This document shows positions 26,571-34,762 of a DNA stretch of 44,776 nt, piece by piece. Every line of letters begins with the position of its first letter. The first letter of the stretch is position 1. Under the pieces are notes generated by a model, which saw only the letters and a list, made by a program, of their open reading frames with translations, ran no database searches and had not been told where the DNA came from. Origin of the DNA: Fuerstiella sp. (lineage in GTDB: Bacteria; Planctomycetota; Planctomycetia; Planctomycetales; Planctomycetaceae); contig JALHMY010000083.1 of NCBI GenBank assembly GCA_022843805.1, positions 1 through 44,776 on the forward strand, in the 5' to 3' direction. Made by a program: the position numbers and the translations under genes.

Positions 26571-28682
26571 TCAGCCCCAGAGCTTCGAGAATTTTTTCCG
26601 GATTTCTGAAGTGTCGCCCTGGATAATTCCCCCGTGCCCAGGTTCGCGGGGGGATTGTCTGCCATAGATTTCGCCGCGGGAATGTTGTTCCATCATTGCC
26701 TGAATCGAGGACGTCAGAAAGCGAGTGACCTTGCTGAGTGAATGCTGATCACTGCGGCGTCGGTGATGAAAGTAATAACGTTCCGGCCGCATGACGTACA
26801 GATTATTCTTTGCACGCGTCATGGCGACATAGAACAGTCGACGTTCTTCTTCCACTTCTTCCGGAGTTCCGGTGGCCATATCAGAAGGGATGTTGCCATC
26901 GGCCGCATGGATGACGAACACGGAGTCCCATTCGAGACCCTTGGCCGAATGAATGGTACTCAGAATCAGATAGTCTTCGTCCAGCAGCGGATCAGCCGGC
27001 AGTTCCTGAGTTGATGTGGGCGGATCGAGCGTCATTTCGGAAAGGAATTCACCTCGCGACTGGTATCGGGCTGCGATTGCTTCCAGCTGTTTCAGGTCAT
27101 TGGTTCTGGCCTGTACGTTGTCGTATTTGGACTGCAGTAGAGGAGTATAAAACAGACGGATGGCATGGATGTCCGTCGCAACGCCGCCTTCGTCATCACG
27201 TCCCCGTCGTTCCAGTGTCTGCATCAGCCGGATCAGTTGTGGCCAGTCTTCCCGCAAAACCGAAGGCGGCGTCCATGACAGCCACGATTCAAATTTACCG
27301 CCTGCTTCGCGGAGCGATTCCAGCAGGCTGGCTGCTTTCGACTGACCAATGCCTGGCATCAGAATCAGAACTCGAAATCCGGCAACGCTGTCCAGCGGAT
27401 TTTCTGCCAGTCTGAGGAAAGACATCAGATCTTTCACATGGGCAGTTTCCAGAAATCGCAGTCCCCCATATTTAACGAACGGGATGTTCCGGCGGCTGAG
27501 TTCTGCTTCAAGAGCCATACTGTGATGAGACGCACGGAACAGGACAGCCTGTTCGCGGAGAGCCGTGCCTTTTTCACGTTGTTCGAGCACCCGGTCAATC
27601 AGAAACTCGTTCTGTGTATCCTCATCGCTGCAGGTGACCAGTCCCGGTCGTGCGCCCGTACCGCGACTGGACCACAGTTCCTTATGGTGACGCTCGGCGG
27701 CCTCTGCGATGACTTTGTTCGTCACATCCAGTATCAGCTGTGTGCTGCGATAATTCTGTTCGAGCGGAACGACGCTGGTTCCGGGGAACTCTTCCGGAAA
27801 GTCAAGGATATTCCGCACGGTTGCCGCTCGAAACGAGTAGATCGACTGAGCATCATCACCAACAGCTGTGAGTCCGGTGCCGGTCGGACAAATGTTCTTC
27901 AGTATCTGAGCCTGCAGAACGTTTGTATCCTGATATTCATCAACAAGAATTCGCTGAAACTGTTGCCGCAGTGCCTGTCCGCCATCCGGGCTTTCCGCCA
28001 GTGCGTTCCAGAACAGCAGCAGGTCATCGAAGTCCAGAACACGCTGTTTTTCCTTGACTTCGACGTAGAGATTGAACAGCTCACCCAGGCGCTGCTGATG
28101 TTCGAGACACCACGGGAACCATTTCTTCAGTACAACCTCAAGCGATTTTTGCGTATTCACGCATCGGCTGTAGATGTCCTGACAGGTGGCTTTTAGCGGA
28201 AAACGATTGCCTGATTTCGGCAGGTTCAGTTTTGAACGAACCAGATTCATCAGATCTTCCGAGTCACCTCGATCCAGAATGGTAAAATCCGGATACAGCC
28301 CGATTAACTGGCCGTAACGTCGCAGCAGATTTGTCGCCACCGAGTGAAATGTTCCGCCGCGAATTCGCCGGACGGCGGATCTCTGAGCGACCGAAGGATC
28401 CTTCAGCTGAGCCACATCGAGGCTCAGCATAATCGCTTCAACTCGCCTCAGCATTTCCGCGGCGGCTCGGCGAGTAAACGTCAGCAGCAGTATTCGGGAC
28501 GGATCTGTACCGGAAACAATTTGCCATGCAACCCGATGTGCCAGCGTGGTTGTTTTTCCAGTTCCAGCGCCGGCGATAATCAGCAGAGGTGATTCACCGT
28601 GCAGCACGGCTGCTCGCTGTTGCGGATTCAGCGAACTCAGGAATTCCGGAGCCTCCGCCGAGTCAATTGATTCCGTGGTCAT
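26571..28682 (-). CDS. UvrD/PcrA-like superfamily 1 DNA helicase
   Basis: About 703 residues with a full set of SF1A helicase motifs: Walker A GAGTGKTTTLAHRV, motif II VDEYQDTN, motif III GDDAQSIYSFR, motif V STIHSAKGLEWD and motif VI YVAMTRAKNNL. It unwinds DNA 3' to 5' using ATP and would act in nucleotide excision or mismatch repair and replication restart. Length fits UvrD/PcrA/Rep; I do not assign a precise ortholog. ATG 28682 (MTTESIDSAEAPEF) is preferred; an in-frame TTG at 28706 would add eight residues. Confidence 0.93.
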   Translation of the reverse strand: MTTESIDSAEAPEFLSSLNPQQRAAVLHGESPLLIIAGAGTGKTTTLAHRVAWQIVSGTDPSRILLLTFTRRAAAEMLRRVEAIMLSLDVAQLKDPSVAQRSAVRRIRGGTFHSVATNLLRRYGQLIGLYPDFTILDRGDSEDLMNLVRSKLNLPKSGNRFPLKATCQDIYSRCVNTQKSLEVVLKKWFPWCLEHQQRLGELFNLYVEVKEKQRVLDFDDLLLFWNALAESPDGGQALRQQFQRILVDEYQDTNVLQAQILKNICPTGTGLTAVGDDAQSIYSFRAATVRNILDFPEEFPGTSVVPLEQNYRSTQLILDVTNKVIAEAAERHHKELWSSRGTGARPGLVTCSDEDTQNEFLIDRVLEQREKGTALREQAVLFRASHHSMALEAELSRRNIPFVKYGGLRFLETAHVKDLMSFLRLAENPLDSVAGFRVLILMPGIGQSKAASLLESLREAGGKFESWLSWTPPSVLREDWPQLIRLMQTLERRGRDDEGGVATDIHAIRLFYTPLLQSKYDNVQARTNDLKQLEAIAARYQSRGEFLSEMTLDPPTSTQELPADPLLDEDYLILSTIHSAKGLEWDSVFVIHAADGNIPSDMATGTPEEVEEERRLFYVAMTRAKNNLYVMRPERYYFHHRRRSDQHSLSKVTRFLTSSIQAMMEQHSRGEIYGRQSPREPGHGGIIQGDTSEIRKKFSKLWG

Positions 28683-28775
28683 GATAATGAAGTCTTCCGA
28701 AGACAAAGCCCGGCTGCATAGCGTGATCCCGACAGCACGAATATGATAGCAGACGTTCCGCAGACAATCGACGGC

Positions 28776-28811
28776 TTCCCGTGCGGGAAATCGACGGCTC
28801 CCGTTCGGGAA
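28776..28811. promoter_or_regulatory. Paired TTCCCGnnCGGGAA palindromes upstream of pyrE
   Basis: TTCCCGTGCGGGAA at 28776-28789 and CTCCCGTTCGGGAA (one mismatch) at 28798-28811, 22 bases apart, each preceded by AATCGACGGC. Outer CCGCAGA and TCTGCGG enclose the pair. The core is the same 14-base palindrome found three times at the hipBA promoter. It lies between the divergent helicase and pyrE genes, so it could bind a regulator there, or be a small repeat. Confidence 0.5.
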
Positions 28812-28924
28812 TCTGCGGTTATCTCAATCAATTATCATCAGGATCGATGAATCCTCAGGCTTTTCCGTTGGTTCTGAGCAGACCCGACGATTTGGGCTGT
28901 CGCTGAATTACAGGCTTTTATCGC

Positions 28925-29596
28925 ATGGAAACATACAAACAGCACTTCATGGAATTTATGGTCCGATCAGGTGTGCTGACCTTCGGAAACTTCACCACCA
29001 AAAGTGGTCGGAAGACCCCCTTTTTTATCAATACGGGCCGATATCGGACCGGTCATCAGATGAATCAGCTGGCGGGCTATTATGCGGACGCCATTCAGCA
29101 GCAAAACGTTGAATTTGATTTCCTTTTTGGACCGGCCTACAAAGGAATCCCGCTCGTCGTGGCAATTGCGATGGAGTTTAGTCGACGCGGAAGAGACCTG
29201 CCCTTCTGCTTTAATCGCAAGGAGGCGAAGGATCATGGCGAAGGTGGTACTCTGGTCGGTCATCAGCCTGCAGCCGGAGAACGTGTTCTGATTGTGGAAG
29301 ACGTCACAACGGCCGGAACATCGATTCGCGAAACGGTCCCTCTTTTGAAGGCCGCAGCCGACGTACAACTGGCTGGTCTGGTGGTGTCAGTCAATCGAAT
29401 GGAACGTGGGACAGGACAACTGAATGCTCTGACGGAACTTCAGAGGGAGTACTCGATGGCCGCGTTTTCGATCGTGGATATCAGCGAAATTGCCGAATAC
29501 CTGCGAGGCCGGGAAGTCGACGGCCGAGTCGCGGTCACCGAAGAATTGTACGAAGCCATTCAGGATTACCGCAAACAGTACGGCGGCATTGAATAG
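28925..29596 (+). CDS. pyrE: Orotate phosphoribosyltransferase
   Basis: A 223-residue cytoplasmic enzyme that joins orotate and PRPP to give orotidine monophosphate, the fifth step of pyrimidine synthesis. Seen: FGNFTTKSGRKTPFFINTG near the N-terminus, FGPAYKGIPL, and the PRPP-binding motif VLIVEDVTTAGTS around residues 121-133. Length is usual for the family. No other pyr gene is adjacent. A cupin and an esterase gene follow on the same strand with a 49-base gap, so transcription may continue. The ribosome site upstream of ATG is weak. Confidence 0.93.
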   Translation: METYKQHFMEFMVRSGVLTFGNFTTKSGRKTPFFINTGRYRTGHQMNQLAGYYADAIQQQNVEFDFLFGPAYKGIPLVVAIAMEFSRRGRDLPFCFNRKEAKDHGEGGTLVGHQPAAGERVLIVEDVTTAGTSIRETVPLLKAAADVQLAGLVVSVNRMERGTGQLNALTELQREYSMAAFSIVDISEIAEYLRGREVDGRVAVTEELYEAIQDYRKQYGGIE

Positions 29597-29645
29597 TCAC
29601 TCTGTCTCAGTTGTATTGGACAAAAAGAACAGGAAAGATCAGGCG

Positions 29646-30014
29646 ATGCCATTCATTAATATCAGCGATTTTACACCAGTTGAACCGGTTCCGGGTTGCC
29701 GACTGCGGACACCATTTGGTCAGAATTTGATGCTGTCGTATCTGGAGATGGATGCCGGAGCAGAAATACCTCTGCACCACCATCCTCATGAACAGGGCGG
29801 CATTCTGCTGAAGGGTAAAGTTCAGCTGACGATTGGTGATGAAACCAGAGTTGTTGAACCTGGCGCCATGTTTCTGATTCCGCCGAATGTGCCCCACCGG
29901 GCCGTGGCGGTGGACGGCCCTGCCGTCGTGATGGATGTCTTCAGCCCTGTGAGAGAAGATTACGCAGCGCTGATGAATCAGTATATTCCTCCGCTGAAGG
30001 GTACGACCACATGA
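29646..30014 (+). CDS. Small single-domain cupin
   Basis: A 122-residue cupin starting at ATG 29646 (MPFINISDFTP); GGAAAG lies nine bases upstream, and the frame further upstream is inside pyrE. The metal-binding cupin motif 1 is clear (PLHHHPHEQGGILLKGKVQL) and motif 2 is PGAMFLIPPNVPH. These proteins bind a metal and a small molecule; the reaction cannot be named. It overlaps the esterase gene by four bases (ATGA), so the two are translated together and probably belong to one function. Confidence 0.8.
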   Translation: MPFINISDFTPVEPVPGCRLRTPFGQNLMLSYLEMDAGAEIPLHHHPHEQGGILLKGKVQLTIGDETRVVEPGAMFLIPPNVPHRAVAVDGPAVVMDVFSPVREDYAALMNQYIPPLKGTTT

Positions 30015-31021
30015 TCCTGTCTTCTTCTCTGCGTGCGGTGACTTGTGCAGACCTGCCGGAGCATCGTTTACAGTCTCGGCGACGTCGTTCATTCATAACC
30101 CGAACCAGTGTATGGCGTGTTGCCTGCATGGTCGCCATCATTCTGGCCGGAATGTGTCTCAGGGAGACCGTAATGGGTGCGGAGCCGGTTCAGGGTGCGG
30201 AGCCAGTTAAGAAGGGAATTCGTTTTGCGTCTGCTGGTGATCAGCCTCTGCTGCTGGATCTGTATCTGCCTCAGAAATCTGAGAAAAGCGGATTGCCTCT
30301 GATCGTCTGGGTACATGGGGGTGCATGGCGAGCAGGAACCCGCAGCGATGTTCCCGTACTGGGCCTTGTCGATCACGGGTTTGCCATTGCCAGCGTCGAC
30401 TATCGGCTGAGCACAGCAGCACGGTTTCCGGCTCAGGTTCATGATATCAAAGCGGCCATTCGTTTTTTGCGTAAACACGCGGACGAGTATGGTCTGGATG
30501 GCAGCAGAATCACCATCGCCGGTTCATCAGCCGGAGCACATCTGGCGGCTCTGGTTGGCGTTTCCGGCGGCATTTCTGAGCTTGAAGGCAACGTCGGCGA
30601 CTGTACGGAGACTTCATCCGAGGTGCAGGCGATCGTTTCCTTCTTCGGTGCATCGAATCTGCAGAGTATTCTTTCACAGTCAACTCCGCATGGCCTGCGA
30701 GTTCGAATGCCGGCGCTGGACCTGCTGCTGGGAGGTCAGCCGGACCAGCAGCCGGAACTTGCCAAACTGGCGAGCCCCGTTGCTCACGTTGACAGCAGTG
30801 ATCCGCCGCTGCTGCTGATTCACGGCGATCAGGATCCTCAGATGCCCATCAATCAGTCACACGAGCTGGAGGGAGTCTATGAAAAAGTAGGCGCTCGAGT
30901 TGAATTCGATGTGGTGCACGGCGGGGCTCATGGAGGTGATGGCTTCTTTGAAATGCGCGTTCTAAATCGAGTGGCCGGGTTTCTGAAGGAGAATGCTCTG
31001 ACGGTGAAGCCAAAGCCATAA
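30011..31021 (+). CDS. Secreted alpha/beta-hydrolase (esterase/lipase-like)
   Basis: A 336-residue protein with an Arg-rich N-terminus and hydrophobic segment (about 35-55, VACMVAIILAGMCLRETVMGA) for export. It has the hormone-sensitive-lipase/BD-FAE style layout: oxyanion loop WVHGGAW (His 102), nucleophile GSSAG (Ser 173), Asp 275 in HGDQDP and His 307 in HGGAHGG, a complete triad. Residues 56-66 show a 15-bp duplication (GAEPVQGAEPV) after the signal. The ATGA overlap with the cupin gene indicates coupling. The substrate is unknown; carboxylesters are expected. Confidence 0.85.
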   Translation: MILSSSLRAVTCADLPEHRLQSRRRRSFITRTSVWRVACMVAIILAGMCLRETVMGAEPVQGAEPVKKGIRFASAGDQPLLLDLYLPQKSEKSGLPLIVWVHGGAWRAGTRSDVPVLGLVDHGFAIASVDYRLSTAARFPAQVHDIKAAIRFLRKHADEYGLDGSRITIAGSSAGAHLAALVGVSGGISELEGNVGDCTETSSEVQAIVSFFGASNLQSILSQSTPHGLRVRMPALDLLLGGQPDQQPELAKLASPVAHVDSSDPPLLLIHGDQDPQMPINQSHELEGVYEKVGARVEFDVVHGGAHGGDGFFEMRVLNRVAGFLKENALTVKPKP

Positions 31022-31157
31022 GTCGCGGCAGATCGCCAGCCCCTTCGGTTTTTCGGCACCGGACCGCTCGGGCTTTGCCACTAACTGGACACGTTATTGC
31101 CGAGCCCAGCGTTATAGCCGAGCGGAGCGTAAGAAATTGTAAAGCAGGGATGTCCCC

Positions 31158-31676
31158 ATGGAACAGAATCCGTTCGCTGTACTTTCCCTGATTGTTGCGC
31201 CAGCCATTTTGACGAATGCGTCGTCGGTTCTGATCATGAGCACCAGTAACCGTCTGGCTCGAGGTGCCGATCGTGCGAGGGAGTTATCGAGGCAGCTGGA
31301 AGAGACGGCCAGCCTGAACAGCATGGAAGCTCAGCGACGTCTGCGAGAATTGTCTGCATCGGAGCAGAGAACTCTGTTGCTGTTACGGGCATTGCGAAGC
31401 TTCTACGTCGCACTTGGTGCATTTGCTCTGGCTGCATTTGTGTCGCTGCTCGGAGCCGTGGCGGCTCCATTGCAGATGTTAGCCGTTGTACTCCCGCTGG
31501 AACTGGCGGGAGTGCTGGCCGGCATGGTTGCTGTGGCGGCTCTGGTTTACGGTTCAATGCTGCTGCTCCGGGAAACCAGGATTGCAGTGCAGGTGATTAC
31601 GGAACGCGCCGCGACGATTCGAGAACGTTTCGGCGCCGCAATAATCAGTTCCCGCGAACCTGATAAGTTTCTTTAG
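31158..31676 (+). CDS. DUF2721-family membrane protein
   Basis: A 172-residue protein beginning NPFAVLSLIVAPAILTNASS, the typical start of DUF2721 proteins, followed by a helical charged stretch and two more hydrophobic segments (about 85-110 and 112-132). Family members are small inner-membrane proteins without assigned function. It is 136 bases after the esterase and may be independently transcribed. The preceding spacer (31022-31157) shows nothing notable. Confidence 0.8.
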   Translation: MEQNPFAVLSLIVAPAILTNASSVLIMSTSNRLARGADRARELSRQLEETASLNSMEAQRRLRELSASEQRTLLLLRALRSFYVALGAFALAAFVSLLGAVAAPLQMLAVVLPLELAGVLAGMVAVAALVYGSMLLLRETRIAVQVITERAATIRERFGAAIISSREPDKFL

Positions 31677-31698
31677 TGCTCTGTGAACGACGTATCCA

Positions 31699-32068
31699 AC
31701 CTCCTCTCCCAACGAAGTTGGGGGAGGTCGAGCGAGCGGCAGCGAGATCGGGAGGGGGCTGGTGATCCGCGGGACGCGGGTGTTATAGGGACGGCGCTGA
31801 GTGCAACCGGCGGCGAGCCCTCCCCCGGCCTTCGGCCGACCCCTCCCACTCCGCTTCGCTGCGCGGGAGGGGAGGTTTTTGAAACCTCCTCCCCCAACGA
31901 AGTTGGGGGAGGTCGAGCGAGCGACAGCGAGATCGGGAGGGGGCCGGTGAACGGCGGGACGCGGGTGTTATAGGGACGGCGTTGAGTGCAACCGGCGGCG
32001 ATCCCTCCCCCGGCCTTCGGCCGACCCCTCCCACTTCGCTGCGCTGCGCGGGAGGGGAGGAGCGCGAG
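31699..32068. repeat. GC-rich palindromic repeat array, copy 2
   Basis: Two units with period 185; AAGTTGGGGGAGGTCGAGCG occurs near 31715 and 31900. It contains CCAACGAAGTTGG and CCGGCCTTCGGCCG hairpins and is in inverse orientation to the array at 1-440 and the same orientation as 44390-44776. It separates the DUF2721 gene from the hipBA operon. Confidence 0.85.
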
Positions 32069-32096
32069 TAGAGCATTAATCCGGAACTGATGGTTT

Positions 32097-32110
32097 TTCC
32101 CGTTCGGGAC
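32097..32110. promoter_or_regulatory. hipBA operator O1
   Basis: TTCCCGTTCGGGAC, a near-perfect 14-base palindrome, ends eight bases upstream of the -35 box. Confidence 0.6.
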
Positions 32111-32118
32111 AATTCACC

Positions 32119-32147
32119 TTGACGCAGGCCGCTATGCGTCGTAAATT
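32119..32147 (+). promoter_or_regulatory. hipBA promoter
   Basis: A -35 box TTGACG (32119-32124) is followed by a 17-base spacer and a -10 box TAAATT (32142-32147). The expected start point, about 32154, falls inside operator O2. This is one of the few convincing sigma-70-type promoters in the window. Confidence 0.65.
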
Positions 32148-32160
32148 TCCCGAGCGGGAA
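32147..32160. promoter_or_regulatory. hipBA operator O2
   Basis: TTCCCGAGCGGGAA, a perfect palindrome apart from the central pair, starts at the last base of the -10 box, 50 bases after O1. Binding here would block the transcription start. Confidence 0.65.
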
Positions 32161-32179
32161 AAAAACTTCGTAAAGGGAT

Positions 32180-32225
32180 CGTCGGGTGAAGAATCTTCCC
32201 GATCGGGAAGATTTTTCACCCGACG
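32180..32225. promoter_or_regulatory. hipBA operator O3 within a 46-bp leader palindrome
   Basis: TTCCCGATCGGGAA (32196-32209), 49 bases after O2, is the centre of a longer palindrome of 23-base arms with one mismatch, beginning CGTCGGGTGAAGAATC and ending in GATTTTTCACCCGACG. It lies in the expected 5' leader, 19 bases before the hipB start, so it may act both as an operator and as an RNA hairpin that limits translation. Confidence 0.65.
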
Positions 32226-32244
32226 ACAACAAAACTGCAGTTCG

Positions 32245-32466
32245 ATGGCGAAAATTACCAACACCAAAGAGATCGGTCAGCTGATACGCCAGCGTCGAAA
32301 GGAAGCAGGCCTCACTCTCCGCGATGCGGCGGGAATGGCTGGTGTTGGCGTACGTTTCCTGTCCGAGCTGGAGCGAGGTAAGCCGACTCTTCAAATCGGG
32401 CTCGCCATAAAAGTTCTGCAGCTCTTCGGCCTGGAACTGCATGTTTATCCTCGAGGTGAACGCTGA
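32245..32466 (+). CDS. hipB: HipB-like Xre-family antitoxin
   Basis: A 73-residue helix-turn-helix protein (Cro/CI/Xre type) with helices in IGQLIRQRRKEAGLTLRDAA and VGVRFLSELERGKPTLQIG. It is expected to bind HipA and to repress its own operon. The start is ATG 32245, where the fold begins; a longer frame to 32119 would read through the promoter and operators. No Shine-Dalgarno sequence is visible in front of the ATG. The stop overlaps the hipA start by one base (TGATG). Confidence 0.88.
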   Translation: MAKITNTKEIGQLIRQRRKEAGLTLRDAAGMAGVGVRFLSELERGKPTLQIGLAIKVLQLFGLELHVYPRGER

Positions 32467-33731
32467 TGCAAGATCCGCTTTACGTTCATTTTCGAGATCG
32501 ATTCGTGGGAGTGATCACGCTCAATGCTTCCGGATCGATGCAGTTTCGGTACGACCAGTCGTGGCTGGAGCGTTCGGATTGTTTTCCGATATCGCTGTCG
32601 CTGCCTTTGGACCGATCGATTGAAGACGCTGCAGACAACCACTTTTTTGCCAATCTGCTTCCTGAAGGTATGGTGCGCGAACAAATCTGCAGGTCGTTAA
32701 AGATTTCCCAGGACAATGATTTTGAATTGCTGAAGGCTATTGGCGGCGATTGTGCAGGTGCCCTGACAATCACAACATCTGACAGCCCTCTATCGCATGA
32801 ACAGTCACCTCAATACGAACCTGTGAGCGAAGAGCAGCTTGCGCACTGGTCTGCGGGAACTTCGGGAGCTTTCTCGACTGTCACAGGACAGAATGCGGTT
32901 CGGTTGTCATTGGCAGGTGCGCAGGACAAGCTGCCCGTTTATGTAAATGGCGATCAGATCTTTATTCCTGGAGCGAATACTCCAAGCACGCACATTTTGA
33001 AGTTCACATCGCCGCACTTTTCCCACCTCCCGGAGAATGAAACGTTCATCACGTTATTGGCTCAGGAGGTCGGGTTACCGGTGGTGGAAGTCAGAATTCG
33101 AAGAACGGCGAAAGCGGCCGTTACTCTAATTACCCGATATGATCGTCGACAGGATTCGGGGCAGTGGTTACGTCTCCATCAGGAAGACTTCTGCCAGGCA
33201 CTTGGTATTCGTGCTTCACAAAAGTACGAGAAGGAAGGTGGACCAAATCTCAGGCAATGTGCGGAGATTATAAGGCAACACGCGGCCTACCCACTGGCCG
33301 ACCTGCAAAAGCTGCTTCAGTGGACGCTGTTCAATTTACTTGTTGGCAACGCCGACGCTCATGGTAAAAATCTGTCGATGCTTTACAGCTCATCGGGCTC
33401 GCCAGTCCTGGCACCTTTCTATGATCTTGTTTGCACGCGGAACTACAGGACAATATCCCGAGAAATGGCAATGAACCTCGGTGGAGCGTGGAATCCGGAC
33501 CTCGTGACCACGAAACACCTTGAAGGTCTGGCGAAGGATTTTGGATTTCGGTTCAGCATTGTCAGTGACAACGTTTCCCAGCTGACAATGCGTATTCTGG
33601 ATTCGCTGCCGGCAGTCGTTGAAAAATACGGCAGTCAATTCGGCAAGTCGTCTGTGCTCGAACGACTGCCGATTGTCATACATAAAATCGTTCGTCGCAT
33701 CGGAACCCAGATCAGCCAGGCAAACCACTGA
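32466..33731 (+). CDS. hipA: HipA-like Ser/Thr kinase toxin
   Basis: A 421-residue HipA-family kinase. The N-terminal subdomain (residues ~1-100) includes FFANLLPEGMVREQICR. The phosphate-binding segment AGAQDKLPV is near 149, the catalytic loop LVGNADAHGKN has Asp 297, and the metal-binding FYDLV has Asp 320; the 23-residue spacing equals that of the two catalytic Asp residues in E. coli HipA. E. coli HipA phosphorylates glutamyl-tRNA synthetase and causes persistence; whether this homologue has the same target is not visible. All core motifs are intact, so it should be active, held by HipB. Confidence 0.92.
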   Translation: MQDPLYVHFRDRFVGVITLNASGSMQFRYDQSWLERSDCFPISLSLPLDRSIEDAADNHFFANLLPEGMVREQICRSLKISQDNDFELLKAIGGDCAGALTITTSDSPLSHEQSPQYEPVSEEQLAHWSAGTSGAFSTVTGQNAVRLSLAGAQDKLPVYVNGDQIFIPGANTPSTHILKFTSPHFSHLPENETFITLLAQEVGLPVVEVRIRRTAKAAVTLITRYDRRQDSGQWLRLHQEDFCQALGIRASQKYEKEGGPNLRQCAEIIRQHAAYPLADLQKLLQWTLFNLLVGNADAHGKNLSMLYSSSGSPVLAPFYDLVCTRNYRTISREMAMNLGGAWNPDLVTTKHLEGLAKDFGFRFSIVSDNVSQLTMRILDSLPAVVEKYGSQFGKSSVLERLPIVIHKIVRRIGTQISQANH

Positions 33732-33776
33732 AGCTGCTGTCGAATCGATATGATTCACCTGATGAAGCAGATCGGG

Positions 33777-33839
33777 CAGATCAGTCAGATCAGTCAGATC
33801 AGTCAGATCAGTCAGATCAGTCAGATCAGTCAGATCAGT
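33777..33839. repeat. 9-bp tandem repeat (CAGATCAGT)x7
   Basis: Seven exact copies of CAGATCAGT, 46 bases after the hipA stop. It sits between the convergent hipA gene and the coiled-coil protein gene, and is likely to vary in length between strains. Confidence 0.95.
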
Positions 33840-33853
33840 CTGCCCGTTGAGGT

Positions 33854-34702
33854 TTAATACCTTCTTTTAAAAGATTCATCGGAGTCAGGCTTAGGAATGA
33901 AGTCGTCCAGACGAGCTGGTGATGGCGGTCCCACTGGCGGTCGTGGTTCAGACTTCATTGGCGGAAGAATACGGTCCTCGTAAAACGTTTGACCACCGGA
34001 TTTGCTTCCGGGAAAATGGGACCAGGACGCGGGGAAGCCCAGTCCGGATGCTTCGTTTTCCAGCAGCTGCAATCGCAGTTCAACCAGTTTGTCCCGCGAT
34101 TCCCCACGATTCTGCAGCTGATGTCTCAGGCGAGTCAGCTGCTTTTCAAGTTCCTCCAGCTGTCGTCGTCGGTTTGCCAGATCCTCGTCGAACTGTTTTC
34201 GAAGCACTTCGGCAACCTGCGTCCTTGCTTCAGCTCGCTGTTCGTCACTGGAGTCCGGCGACTGCAGAGTCTGAATCAGGTCAGCGATACGAGGATGTTT
34301 CTGTGACTTTGACTGCCGAGTCAATCCTGGATCGTAAAATGGGGAATCGGGAAAATAGCCTCCGTCTTCTTGTTCCGGCTTCTCCCGCTGCCGACCTAAT
34401 TCTTCCTGACCCAAAGGTCCTCTTTCTCGCTGATCTGTACCTGGTTCAAGGCGAGGCTGCGGTGAAGTCGCCGCGGGCGCTCTGCGAAAAGTCTCAGTCG
34501 AGTCCTTTTCATACCGCGGTGGAGCTGACGGCAGTGCAGGTTCACTCGGTGGCTGAAGATCCAGTGGTGAGTCGTCAGGGTCAAGCTGGGCCGGCCTGGT
34601 TATTGGGTCCTTTGGCAAATCTTCCTGAGATCCCGGCAAAAGCCGAGACGCGCCAACAAGAATCAGACCTGTCATGACTATGAGAATGGGAAATCGTTTC
34701 AC
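33854..34702 (-). CDS. Exported Pro-rich coiled-coil protein in sigma/kinase operon
   Basis: The start is probably GTG 34702 (VKRFPILIVMTG), with GGAAGG seven bases upstream; an upstream in-frame start at 34717 is possible. About 282 residues: a hydrophobic N-terminal export or anchor segment (2-20), a Pro/Glu/Gln-rich disordered region (about 22-130), a helical coiled coil (about 140-220, RRRQLEELEKQLTRLRHQL, then LRLQLLENEASGLGF), and a Pro-rich tail. I recognise no enzyme motif; similar coiled-coil proteins recur near planctomycete sigma/kinase pairs. It is 60 bases downstream of the kinase gene, the third gene of the operon. The kinase also ends in an exported coiled coil, so the two could bind each other. 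Confidence 0.7.
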   Translation of the reverse strand: MKRFPILIVMTGLILVGASRLLPGSQEDLPKDPITRPAQLDPDDSPLDLQPPSEPALPSAPPRYEKDSTETFRRAPAATSPQPRLEPGTDQRERGPLGQEELGRQREKPEQEDGGYFPDSPFYDPGLTRQSKSQKHPRIADLIQTLQSPDSSDEQRAEARTQVAEVLRKQFDEDLANRRRQLEELEKQLTRLRHQLQNRGESRDKLVELRLQLLENEASGLGFPASWSHFPGSKSGGQTFYEDRILPPMKSEPRPPVGPPSPARLDDFIPKPDSDESFKRRY

Positions 34703-34762
34703 AGAAGGACCTTCCATAAAAGAGTTGTGGTGAAACTGTTCGGCAGTGGCTATGGCAGTGTT

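Noticed and set aside
32245..33731. hipBA considered as a phage-defence island core
   Set aside because: No neighbouring defence genes, recombinase or phage sequence; a stand-alone toxin-antitoxin operon explains it.
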